Of a stretch of DNA of 64,000 bases, positions 53,606 through 63,163 are shown in pieces. The stretch is taken from positions 62,001 through 126,000 of the forward strand of contig AP026172.1 of NCBI GenBank assembly GCA_030295235.1, given 5' to 3'. Numbering within the stretch: the stretch's first letter is position 1; the number at the start of each line of letters is the position of its first letter. The notes below the pieces were generated by a model, which had not been told where the DNA came from, did not search any database, and saw only the letters and a list, made by a program, of their open reading frames with translations. Source of the DNA: Fistulifera solaris. Lineage: Eukaryota; Bacillariophyta; Bacillariophyceae; Naviculales; Stauroneidaceae. The position numbers and the translations under genes are program-made.

Positions 53606-53670
53606 TATTTATTTCTTGATGCTGCAAACAATAGTTTGTCAACTGTTGGTCTCTATTCCTCGTTTCAACC

Positions 53671-55434
53671 TTGAGAATGACAAAGAAAACAGACTTGTGG
53701 ACGTTTCCGTCTATTTTCGGCCTTGAAAAGTGTACTTATCGGTACATTGCGGCGGAATTTCATCCCTTTCACCAACACGAAGGAAATGTCTGTGCGCATC
53801 TCTTTACGACGAGTCTCGGTGTTTGGGGAGCCATTCAGTTGGCGCGTGTTCTCGGTTTTGCACTCTTACCCGTAGCGTACGGTATACTAGTCGCGGCCAC
53901 CACTCCGCTAATGACGGCCTTTCTGCACTCGCTCTTCCTTTACGGCGCGTTCCGTACCTCCGTACCGCTGGTGTTCGGAATGACATCCGAGTGGCAAGTC
54001 TGTCTTTTAGCGATTGCCGCAGGATATGGTTTACAGGATGTAGCGCATTGGGTGTTTCAAGAAAAGACGTATATGCAAAGTTATATGGGAGAAAAGAAAC
54101 CATGGATGCTGATCGTTCATTCGATTTGGTTGCTTCCGCTTGTGTTAGATAGTATGACCATGCGATACTGGTTTCTCCCCAAAATCGTTAGTCGGAATCG
54201 TATTATTGTAACACAGGTAGCCAGTCGTGAAGCAGTCGAAAATCTACGTAAATGGATTCACGAAAATGTCCCCGAGACACCCGAAACCACGCATGTTTGG
54301 CCGCACAAACAGGACGCCACTTCCCAAGCAACGGCAGCTTTGGAACATGATCCGGCCATTCTGGAAGGTTTCCGTCGTGTCTTTGCCGCGAAACACTTCG
54401 ATGTCTGCCCGGTGCAATCCATGAACGAGATTTATGTGACGGCCGTCGGAGCAAAGAAAGAAATCAATTCAGATGCGGTATTCTACACTCCGCACACCGA
54501 CGGGCCCTATTGGTTCTTGCCGGGCGCTTCCTTGTATCGGGTTTTGGTGGGAGTTACACCCAATCGCATGGTCCGCACTCGTTTTAACTTGCAGCATGAA
54601 TCACGCGACAAGGTAGTCGATATGTACGATGTCTTGGGCTTTGATTACAGTCGTGAGTTGCATTGGATCGACCACGTGCCTGGTGCGGTCAACGATGAGC
54701 GACGATCCTTATTGAAGCTTCATTTCATTGTTTATCCGAAAGGATGGCACTGGTACGGAGATTTATGTGCTTCTCTGCAAACGAACTACAATACTTGGGC
54801 TCGCAACAACTTTTTGCGCACACTTCGTCCCGAAGGTTGGTACGAATTTGGCTTGGCTTGGTGGATTTGGTTGACGACTTGGACCAATGCGATCTTTGAA
54901 GAACACGTCGGTTGGAGTAACCTTGTGTATTTGCTGGCTAGCTACGCGATGGGAGCGACTCCTTTCTTGATTCTGACTTCATTCCGTCACTATGTCGTCT
55001 ACATTACGACTTTTGCGTTCCGTGAGCCAGATGTTGGCCATGGGTACCTGATGCGTGACGCCAAATTGTACAAAACCGTCAGCATGATGCATATTGCTCG
55101 TCGAATCTTGCCGCTTGTCGCAATGCAGAACGATTGGCCGGCCGTTCTGTTGGCTTTTGCTGGATTCGGCACGACCTTGGCAGCGACCGCCCGCTTGGGA
55201 ATGGTCCGTACGTACTTTGGTACCGAGCTTGGTTTGGTGAAACCTATGTGGATTTCTGGATTCCCCTATGGATATATTCCGCATCCCATGATTGTGGGAC
55301 AGATCTTTGCATTCTATGTTATTTTAGGATGGTTTTGGCCGAGACTCACTCAAGAAGATATTGCTTTGTTAGTCACTCACATGGGCTTTTATACCGCACA
55401 CATGCTTCAAGAGATGTTCACCGGTAGCTATTGA
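53671..55434 (+). CDS. Mpo1/DUF962-like domain fused to an unknown middle domain and a methyltransferase-like membrane domain
   Basis: An intact 587-residue single-exon frame with three parts. Residues 20-170 carry the Mpo1/YGL010w pattern (AEFHPFHQHEGNVCAHLF, then four hydrophobic segments with LQDVAHWVFQEKTY). Mpo1 is an ER Fe(II) dioxygenase in alpha-oxidation of 2-hydroxy fatty acids of sphingolipids. Residues 190-400 are soluble and contain YTPHTDGPYWFLPG, with an H-x-D that could be a metal site, and an HWIDHVPG segment. Residues 400-587 are membrane-embedded with GFPYGYIPHPMIVGQ, resembling the SAM-loop region of phospholipid/isoprenylcysteine methyltransferases. Function of the whole is unknown; lipid modification is likely. 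Confidence 0.6.
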   Translation: MRMTKKTDLWTFPSIFGLEKCTYRYIAAEFHPFHQHEGNVCAHLFTTSLGVWGAIQLARVLGFALLPVAYGILVAATTPLMTAFLHSLFLYGAFRTSVPLVFGMTSEWQVCLLAIAAGYGLQDVAHWVFQEKTYMQSYMGEKKPWMLIVHSIWLLPLVLDSMTMRYWFLPKIVSRNRIIVTQVASREAVENLRKWIHENVPETPETTHVWPHKQDATSQATAALEHDPAILEGFRRVFAAKHFDVCPVQSMNEIYVTAVGAKKEINSDAVFYTPHTDGPYWFLPGASLYRVLVGVTPNRMVRTRFNLQHESRDKVVDMYDVLGFDYSRELHWIDHVPGAVNDERRSLLKLHFIVYPKGWHWYGDLCASLQTNYNTWARNNFLRTLRPEGWYEFGLAWWIWLTTWTNAIFEEHVGWSNLVYLLASYAMGATPFLILTSFRHYVVYITTFAFREPDVGHGYLMRDAKLYKTVSMMHIARRILPLVAMQNDWPAVLLAFAGFGTTLAATARLGMVRTYFGTELGLVKPMWISGFPYGYIPHPMIVGQIFAFYVILGWFWPRLTQEDIALLVTHMGFYTAHMLQEMFTGSY

Positions 55435-55837
55435 AAATACAATAACACTTGGTTTTAGAATAATGATGTACAGTAGTCATTTACCTGGCTCAAGATACAC
55501 AGTGGGATCAAATGTTGATTCACGACCTTCGATCCTAGTCAATCGACTAATGAATTGTTGACCTGTTATAAAGAGTGCAGCACTATGCTTTGGCGAAGTG
55601 GAATTTTTTCGCGCTCATACACTTGTCGGTCATGGTACTTAGCTAAACACTAAACTATCATATTTTTCAAGTTAAAGCTATCGTGACAGATGAACGGCTC
55701 TCTGCCCTCCTGTGACACCATCCCACCGCTCATGCAAGGCCGCTTGATCGAAAAATAGTGCCTTAACGAACAAGGATTTTTACTAAGGTTAGAGAGCGTC
55801 GGGTGTCGCATTTCGCATTTGTTCGTACCCCTGGTAC

Positions 55838-55920
55838 GGGAAAGGACGTTAAAATTTCTGCCTTTAGTACAAGATTCTACGTAGCATCCACGACGAGGCA
55901 GAATTTTAACGCCGTTTCGG
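55838..55920. repeat. MITE-like inverted-repeat element, copy 2
   Basis: About 83 bp related to 9135-9214. Left end GGGAAAGGACGTTAAAATTT, right end reversed CCGAAACGGCGTTAAAATTC, with the centre AGATTCTACGTAGC conserved. It is flanked on both sides by GTAC-containing sequence, possibly a target-site duplication, and abuts a GGTACC tandem tract. Confidence 0.7.
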
Positions 55921-56089
55921 GTACAGTACCGGTACCGGTACCTGGTACCGGTATCTGGTATCCCTAGTTTTCTGCAACACGTACGACGAACGACGAACTT
56001 TTTAGTGGACAAACGAGATGTCAAACCCAATCTCATTGGTCAAAAACACTCGGAGTATCAACTTCACCCCAGTGACAAGCTAAAAAAAA

Positions 56090-56497
56090 TCAATAACACA
56101 AATACTTTTGTGTAGAGAGTTCATCCACGTCTGTCCATTGTCCGCCGTTGATGATTCTTGTCGGTTCGTTTGTCCAGTATGTATTTTGGTGTACGTCACC
56201 AAGAAACAAGTTCTCAAACCAAAAGCGAAGACTAGAATTTGGCGACGTGAACGAGTTCCTAATATCGTCATAAGTTGTAGTTTCCACTTTACTTGATGAA
56301 GGAGTCACGCTTGCAACTTTTCTACTAATTCCTTTTGACTCTTGCTTAGGAAGTAGAACAGACTCGTCTTCATCCCTTACAAAAATACACGTCGAAGTTT
56401 TGCAACACCACGAGATCGAAACGCCACACGGAGGCCACCTCCACCTCGATTGGAGGAAAAATCTTCCGACTTTTCGCTCGTCCCCCATCGATTTCAC
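56090..56497 (-). CDS. Doubtful ORF, 135 codons
   Basis: A minus-strand frame starting MKSMGDERKVGRF, 88 bp from and divergent to the cyclin 2 start. The C-terminal half (YDDIRNSF, LRFWFENLFLGDVHQNTYW) looks protein-like, but I see no domain. It may be real or chance. Confidence 0.25.
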   Translation of the reverse strand: MKSMGDERKVGRFFLQSRWRWPPCGVSISWCCKTSTCIFVRDEDESVLLPKQESKGISRKVASVTPSSSKVETTTYDDIRNSFTSPNSSLRFWFENLFLGDVHQNTYWTNEPTRIINGGQWTDVDELSTQKYLCY

Positions 56498-56584
56498 TTT
56501 TTGTATCCTCGGCTCTCAAACGGTTCAATTATCGTCGATCAAATATCTGGCTCGATATTCAACTATTTAAGCTTTTAAACAAAA

Positions 56585-57687
56585 ATGAGCCCGGCAATGA
56601 TTGGTGTTGATGATGCTATCGATCGATTGATTGCCATGAGACACCAAGAGGAAGTCAATTATTCCTACCGAAAGTACCTCCCTCCGTTTCCTGCTGGATC
56701 ATTTGATGGAAGGTTGAACGTAACATGGCGAGAAAAGATTTGTCAATGGAGCTACAACGTAGTAGACCAGTAAGTATTAACTTTCACAGAGTGCTTTTCT
56801 TCTTTGATTGCCGACCTTGCTAATTTACTAAATCTCCGATACAGTTTCGAACTATCGAGAGAAGTCGTTGCCGTAAGCATATCAATATTTGATCGCTTTC
56901 TAGCGACTCAAGGAAACAAGTGTAACGGCACGCTTGCCCTTTAACGTCGCTAACCACGTTACACATCGCCATCAAGCTGCACGAGAACAAGAAGATCAAG
57001 CTGACTACTTTAGCGAACTTGAGCAGAGGCCAGTTTGGGCCTGAACATATCGAGGAAATGGAGAGACGAATACTAAATGCTGTCGGCTGGAAAGTTCACC
57101 CACCGACGCACTATGCTTTCATCTCGGACTTTCTACTGCTTTTGCCTCAGGAAGCTAACCCTGTGGTCCGTAAAGAGCTGTTTGAACTTTCACGCTACAT
57201 TTCTGAGCTCGCTGTTTGCGACTCTTTCTTTGTTGATGTCAACAACTCAACAGTAGCTTTTGCAGCTCTGCTCTGTGTTATGGATGATATCAGTTATTCG
57301 AGGCTATCAGCGGGTTTGCGCGAGAAGATGTTAGTGGACATTTCCCTCAGAGTTGGTTTGAACCACTTCTCGCGCCCCGTTCAAGCTGCTCGTGAGCGTT
57401 TGAGAACAATGTTTATCAACAGCTCAGCGCATACCATGCTTGCGAGTTTCAACCAGAAAATGCACGACGCTACGTCCGATTTGCACTCCTTTGGGAATGC
57501 CTCGCTATCATCCACTGGATCTAGTTCTCCGTCCCTTCCAAGCAGATCGCGCACCAATTCCTTCGACAGCAAGAGCAGCTATCGATATTCCCCTTCACCA
57601 AGACGCCATTTTGTTGCAAGCGTCTCACCGATGCGCCATGGCCGATCCCACATGTCTTGCTCCCCCATTATGGCAGGCGTACAATGA
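56585..57687 (+). CDS. Diatom-specific cyclin, copy 2
   Basis: Exons 56585-56769 and 56845-57687, with a 75-nt GTAAGT...ACAG intron inside the cyclin box. Motifs parallel copy 1: REKICQWSYNVVDHFELSREVV, FDRFLAT, LTTLHIAIKLHENKKIKL, LSRGQF, ME-RILNAVGWKVHPPT. The C-terminal 70 residues are Ser/Arg/Pro-rich and disordered. The span is 3n+2: one base is missing at the T3 run 56940-56942, with the cyclin-box homology continuing on both sides. A cell-cycle or nutrient-responsive CDK partner by family. Confidence 0.78.
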
Positions 57688-58670
57688 TTCCTGTGATAGA
57701 ACGCAACCACGCACACAACATACAGATACATACCCTCATACATACTTACATTCTCTTACACCAAGAGACACTAGATTGAACACACGAGATCACAAAATGG
57801 TTAAACAGTGATAATAGACTAATATTTTCCAGTTGGTTACAACATAGACTGCTATACCATGAACTTCTTAAGCCCATTATGCTTATGGCGAAAAATGTTC
57901 TCATGACGAGTCCTAACAATTATTGCTTCCCTCATCCTGTTACCATACAAGAGGAGCTTTCTACAGAGTTTGAAGTTAAACTAGATCCTGGAGTCCTGGA
58001 GCTCTTCCTAGCTGCAAAGATCGAACGGTGCGCAGCCCGACGATTGTATACAGCAATAAAAGTTCCATCGGCAACAGCAATAGCCCTGCCGAGCACTGAC
58101 GTAGATCTTCCAATGTCAACTCCGACTTTTCAGTATTGCCGGATTGCACCATCAAACATTGATCCAATCGTGACTATAGTTTGTAGAGTAGTCTCATCGC
58201 CGCTCGCCGCTCGCCGCTACGATTCATAGCTCGTAGCACGTTGCACTTGCAGTCTGGAGTCTGGATGACGATAGGGAGGAGGGAGCGAGGATCATTGTTC
58301 GTCGTTGATCCGGTTGATCCAGTTTATGGTTTATGGGTATTTACCTCAACAAACAACAATACTTACGTCAGCATCGTCATTAGGTCATGAGTCGTATTTG
58401 ACTCTTCTTATTAAAGTACAAAGTACCAGTACGTAGCCAACCGCTCGTTCAAGTCTGTCATTTTCTGGATGACGCCATTTATTTGTGTTCAATGTCCACC
58501 TTTACGTCATTCATAATCATCACTACCTGTACGACACGTGATGCGGTATTCACGGAGGTCTTTTGCAACATAAGTTCGTCCACTTTTTTTGGTTTCCGAT
58601 TTCCACATCGTCCCTTACGAGTCAAGCGATACGATTTCAATCATCGTTGAACTAGCTTCATTTAAACACA
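57688..58670. other. Intergenic region, nothing supported
   Basis: About 980 bp between the cyclin 3' end and the next promoter. A 116-codon frame at 57879-58229 has no domain support. There is a small tandem CGCTCGCCGCTCGCCGCT at 58200-58217. Confidence 0.45.
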
Positions 58671-60086
58671 ATGGAGACGAGCGATTCCTTTTTTCACAAG
58701 TTAATCAAGGGCAAGCGACCTTTGGAAGTGTCGTCGGATCCGTCTTTCGAAAATGGAATAACCGAAAATACTGACGCAGAAATTCATGTATCCGGGTCGA
58801 AGAAGCAAAGAGTCGTTCGTTGCTTCGATGAGGATCATGTCGCTTCTCCTACATTTTCTCATTTTCTTGAGAGCTCTCACTTTAAAAACCAGGAACAAAA
58901 CGTTTCATCCTTGCAATCATCGCGCCTATCCGATACAAACGTAGAATCAACGAACAACAACCGAGAAACAAAAGTAACATTGAGCGCTCATTCTTCTACC
59001 GCCACACCCTTCCCATCGACGTCTGAATTGAAAGTAGTATCTGATGGTGAGACAGAGTCGGTGATGGCAGCATCATCATCTTCTTCACTTGTCAAACTGG
59101 AATCCGCCATCACACATGAATTGACGGAGCAGTGCGAATCTCATGCACCAGCGTTCAAATTGTCCAAGATGACTCCAGTCTCCGTTACGCCTTATCCCTC
59201 CTCTGTCAACCTAAGTGAAGTGAAGGTGAATGTAGAGGATGCAGTGCGCTTAGAATACCTTTCTCCTAAAAAAGAAGACGTGTCAGTGCGTCGCGCTGAG
59301 GATTCGCCGGCAATAGAATCTCCCTTGAATATGACGGTTCAAAGTGCTCAATCAAAGCAGATCAACGGAAGGAATGGCGTTCGGCGCGTATTCGTTCTTC
59401 TCATTTTGTTGCTGCTTGCTCTGTTCTCTTCCTTACGCTGGAATTCGAGACCAGTTCTGAGGAGTGAAAATACTGTTTTCGTTCCTGGTGCGGGTTTTTC
59501 AGGTTTTTGGTATACATTAGGAAAACTTCGAAGTATTCCTAGTCCGTCGGAGAAAGAATTTTACTGCTATTCCTCGGGATGTTTGGCGGTTGTGACTATC
59601 TTGCGCAATTTGACGGTCAATGAAGTGTATGACAAGGCTAGAGCTGTTCAGGTTCGATGGCAGGAGGGTCATCTTCACCGCTATGAAGTTGTAGCTTCCT
59701 TCGTCGATGATCTATTGAGTGACATTGTAGTTACAGAAACAACAAATGCTACGAGGTTCGACGCCACATCTCTTCTATCGGTGAACATCATCACTTCCAT
59801 TTACCGCGGGGGCCCCATCCTGGCTTCAGAAATTAGAAGAGCCGAGTCGCTCGACGAATTGAAAACGATGCTTTTGCAGACGACATGGATTCCCTTTGCT
59901 GTGGGAGGTTCTTTGTGGCACGACAGCCATATGGACGGAGCTTTCACTGCGAACCAACACCCTTTGTGTGCTTTGGAAGTCGGATTACCATGGAATTTTG
60001 ACATGGTTACAAATGCGGTGAACGTCAACCTCGGAAAAGATAAAGTGGAGAAGTTTTACAACATGGGTCTGGGACATGGGTTCTAA
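58671..60086 (+). CDS. Membrane-anchored patatin-like (PNPLA) protein with altered nucleophile motif
   Basis: An intact 471-residue protein. The first 235 residues are Ser-rich and disordered. A membrane helix (VRRVFVLLILLLLALFSSL) leads into a patatin-like domain: the oxyanion Gly loop PGAGFSGFW, then FYCYSSGCLAVVTIL at the nucleophile elbow, and HMDGAF at the place of the catalytic Asp-Gly-Ala. The elbow reads C-Y-S-S-G, not G-x-S-x-G, but Ser and Asp are both kept, so activity is possible. The domain is short, about 200 residues. The family hydrolyses acyl esters of membrane lipids. Likely ER or another endomembrane. Confidence 0.65.
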   Translation: METSDSFFHKLIKGKRPLEVSSDPSFENGITENTDAEIHVSGSKKQRVVRCFDEDHVASPTFSHFLESSHFKNQEQNVSSLQSSRLSDTNVESTNNNRETKVTLSAHSSTATPFPSTSELKVVSDGETESVMAASSSSSLVKLESAITHELTEQCESHAPAFKLSKMTPVSVTPYPSSVNLSEVKVNVEDAVRLEYLSPKKEDVSVRRAEDSPAIESPLNMTVQSAQSKQINGRNGVRRVFVLLILLLLALFSSLRWNSRPVLRSENTVFVPGAGFSGFWYTLGKLRSIPSPSEKEFYCYSSGCLAVVTILRNLTVNEVYDKARAVQVRWQEGHLHRYEVVASFVDDLLSDIVVTETTNATRFDATSLLSVNIITSIYRGGPILASEIRRAESLDELKTMLLQTTWIPFAVGGSLWHDSHMDGAFTANQHPLCALEVGLPWNFDMVTNAVNVNLGKDKVEKFYNMGLGHGF

Positions 60087-60146
60087 AGTTTTCGCTGGTG
60101 CTACCTAGAGCCACTAACAAGTGGCCTAACAAAGCTCTCTTTATGG

Positions 60147-62419
60147 CTAAGAAGAAATTTCTAGTTCCTTCTCAGAAAGACGATCAAATGTCATCACCAT
60201 TTCACAGTGATCGGTGAGGGGAAACATATCAACTGGCGATGCCGAGGTTATGCGAAAAGCATTTCCTGGGTACTTTTTGGATGCTGGCTGACAAAGCAAA
60301 GTCGCGTCTTGGACCAATGACCCGGTGGGGTTGCAGCTAACGTAAACAATCCTTTTAATTCTTCGATTGGCCCTCAGTGTACGAAGTACCTCGTTGTGAA
60401 GCCCCTCCCGCGCGGGATCGACAACAGCAACAAACTGCAGGTTTTCCTCTTTGGCTTTGCCTATTTCTTTGCTAAGTACCTGTTCTGCTCGAGCGGCAAC
60501 GAAAGCGACATCCCAGCTCTTTGGCGTACTGTCGCCTTCATTACTCTCGTCTTTTCGTACTGTAAATCCATTCGCAACAGCATTCACTTTCGCATCCTTA
60601 ATAGCTAAATATAAATGGACTTGAGAATCGGATGCTGTTCGGAGAGTCTAGCGTGCACCGTGACATAAAGAGACGTACCTGGCTCACTGATATCGACGCC
60701 GACCACTCTTCCGACGGCACCTTCTTTCAAACAAGTAAGCCCGATGGTGCCTGTTCCGCAACAAACATCGAAAAGAAGCATATCTTTCGCTGATGGTGTC
60801 ACTTCTTTCACTCGATCCACTACCATCTGGTAAAGTATTTCTGCCCCCTCTGTGTTGACCTGGAAAAATGCACCAGGTGATATTTGGAAGTGGCATTGAC
60901 CTAGTCGTTCTGTAAGAGTCTTCTTGCCAAAGACGTGCTATTGCAGAGAGGAGAACGCGAAAAGTTTACTTGAGCTTGACTAATCAATCATAATATGGTA
61001 TCATCATTTTTGCTTACCTGTACAGGATGTTCAGGTGGAGGATGCGAGACTCCTCCGAATTCCTGAAAGAAAACGCAAGTGACTTTGATGGGTTCGTCGT
61101 TGGGTACTTGAAGCTCAGCAGCGGTCAGGACGGATACTAACCGTACCTGTTCGGCTTCGAAATATCCCGCGTAAGAAGATTCATCGCCCACTCCCCCCGA
61201 TGGAGGAGTATGTTGGATAATGACCATGCATTCCCTCGTTCGCCGGGATGTCCGCAAAGTCATCACCCGCCAAAAACCAACATGATCTTTCACGTCATAC
61301 GGCGGCAATGGACTCGTCGCCAGAAACGTATCTACTAGATCTACTAGCTGGCACACTTCCGTGGGTATATTCTGACAAACGTGTGGACGCGAAACCCCAC
61401 CCGCCCAACCAGTGACCATAAATCCGACGGCTGGAATTTTGGTCGGTTCCGCGTCCTCTTTGTTCTCGTCGTCAAACTGGTATCGATACCCGAAATTGAA
61501 CTCGCATTTGTTTCTCAATGGAGTCGGTGCACTAACAATGTTCTCCACAAAAACACTGCGGTCTCCCCTTGAGCCAAGCGTACAATTGTACCGTTTGTCG
61601 CTTCTTGTCTCGATCCAACTCTCTGCGTTGGCGTCAATATGGACCATGAATGAGCAATATTCAACCAATATACATAAATGGTTCGCATGTTACGCACCGG
61701 AATCGCTTTTTAACGTTCGCGACGATTTTCATAGCACATCCCTTGATCATGTTCGTCATTTTCTTGCTTTTCTGCTCATCCGCGGACAATTGCCAGAGTG
61801 GGGTCACTTTATTTTGAACTTCTTCTTCCGTAACAGGACGTCGTGCTGCCGATGTACTTTCGTCAATGATCCGCTGACGCTTGGAAGTAGGGGCCGAAGT
61901 GTGTTCCGTATCATCCGCAGCACCTCGTTTCTTGTTGTCGTTACTTTCTTCAGCTCCGGGCTTGGCTACAAGTTCATATCCTCGTTTGTTTTTCAACTTA
62001 TTCTCATTAATGTACTGAATGAGTAGCGGACACATTGATTCTTCTTTCATTGTTATAACGACAAAACTATCTTGAGGAGGTTTTCGGAACTTTTCAAAGT
62101 CGATCGTTTTGTCAGGATACTTTTCTTGAGCCGCTTTCATCCAAGATGTGACCATTTTTGCCGTTTCTTTGTTCTTCATGAATTTCATGACATTATGCAC
62201 AATCACTTTTCGATTTGAGAAATCCCAGTGTCGTTCGACTGTATTCTTTTCCGACGACTCTGTTTCCTTGACTTCCGATGCCGTCGTTTCTGCTAAAATG
62301 GGCTCCTCTGTTGGGGACGAGGAAGACGCTACCGCATTCGCTCCTTCTTCCTGGTGTCCAATCTCCGCAGCAGTCAATTCCTCCATGATCTGAGTCATTT
62401 GCTGTTTGACTTCTTTCAT
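60147..62419 (-). CDS. TRMT2A: tRNA (uracil-5-)-methyltransferase, TRMT2A-like
   Basis: Four exons (62419-61698, 61622-61018, 60937-60679, 60604-60147) with introns of 75, 80 and 74 nt. After an acidic and Lys-rich N-terminal region come the TrmA-type blocks PLRNKCEFNFGYRYQ, WRVMTLRTSRRT and FQISPGAFFQVNTEGAE. The SAM loop VCCGTGTIGL, then DPAREGLHNEV, and the catalytic Cys in VYVSCNPTG follow. It makes m5U54 in tRNA (and some mRNA targets in animals). The span is 3n+1: an extra base in the A5 run 61549-61553 (T5 on the coding strand), right before APTPLRNKCEF. Intron phases fit the family alignment on both sides. Nuclear or cytosolic. Confidence 0.9.
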
Positions 62420-63163
62420 GCAGAAACGACTGTTTTGAAGAGTTTGATTGCTGAAAAAGAAAGAAATAACTTTTGCGATGCTTCGTTTTTGTTGTTATTG
62501 GTAGCGATGGAGCTTTTTCTTGGTGTGGCGAAACGATGTTCTCGTTTTGTGATTCCAAATTCCTTGGTTCAATATAGGTTAAAGTGTTGACGACGACGAC
62601 TCTCTTTCACCACGGCACGGCTGCATTGCGAGCCACATTGCAATTTATTCTCTTTTTACTTTACTCGATTGTTGAGCTGCACTTGTGCGGATCACAATGC
62701 AGTTACGTTTAATAGCATTTACAAAAGCACCACCAATCATCTTGTCCGATCCTTGTGAATCGCTTTCGCCTTATCTTACTATACCTGGTAGAATTAAAAT
62801 GTTTCTTCTCGCGTCACCACGACTGCATTTCAGTCATGAAATCTTCGTGCGGGACCGGTACTAAAAGGATCTGTGTTTCAATGATCCGGGAGACACGACA
62901 GATACTTGTAGTCTACTGTCTACAAAAAGACACGCGCGATGCGATGAAGCAAAATTAGGCGCAAAAAAAACGCAATAGAAGAACACGACAAAAAAGCAAC
63001 CATCAATTGCTCATCATTACAAGCAAAACGATCCATTACGAAAGCTCTCTGGCCCTTTCAAGTGCATTTCCTTACGCATATTTTGTTCTGATTAGACGAT
63101 TGCGCACCGAGTAGATTGATTTTGAGCGAACAATAAAGAAAGAAACGAAATATTCGAAACAGA
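62420..63163. other. Divergent promoter region with CCACGACTG motif
   Basis: About 740 bp between TRMT2A (-) and the edge gene (+). ACCACGACTGCATTTCAGTC lies at 62816-62835 and continues ATGAA. Nothing else recognised. Confidence 0.5.
62816..62840 (+). repeat. Dispersed palindromic motif CCACGACTGCATTTCAGTC, copy
   Basis: Same 20 bp as at 11441-11460 and followed by ATGAA as at 9320-9324; related, inverted copies at 51331-51354 and 38439-38458. Confidence 0.6.

Larger units (their letters stand above)
55435..56584. other. Intergenic region with MITE and GTAC-rich tract
   Basis: About 1.15 kb. Holds MITE copy 2, a GGTACC-rich tract at 55921-55960, and a weak minus-strand frame at 56090-56497. 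The remainder contains the cyclin 2 promoter. Confidence 0.5.

Noticed and set aside
55921-55965. GGTACC tandem tract as an origin or regulatory array
   Set aside because: Short and imperfect; most simply a slippage-prone low-complexity tract next to the MITE.
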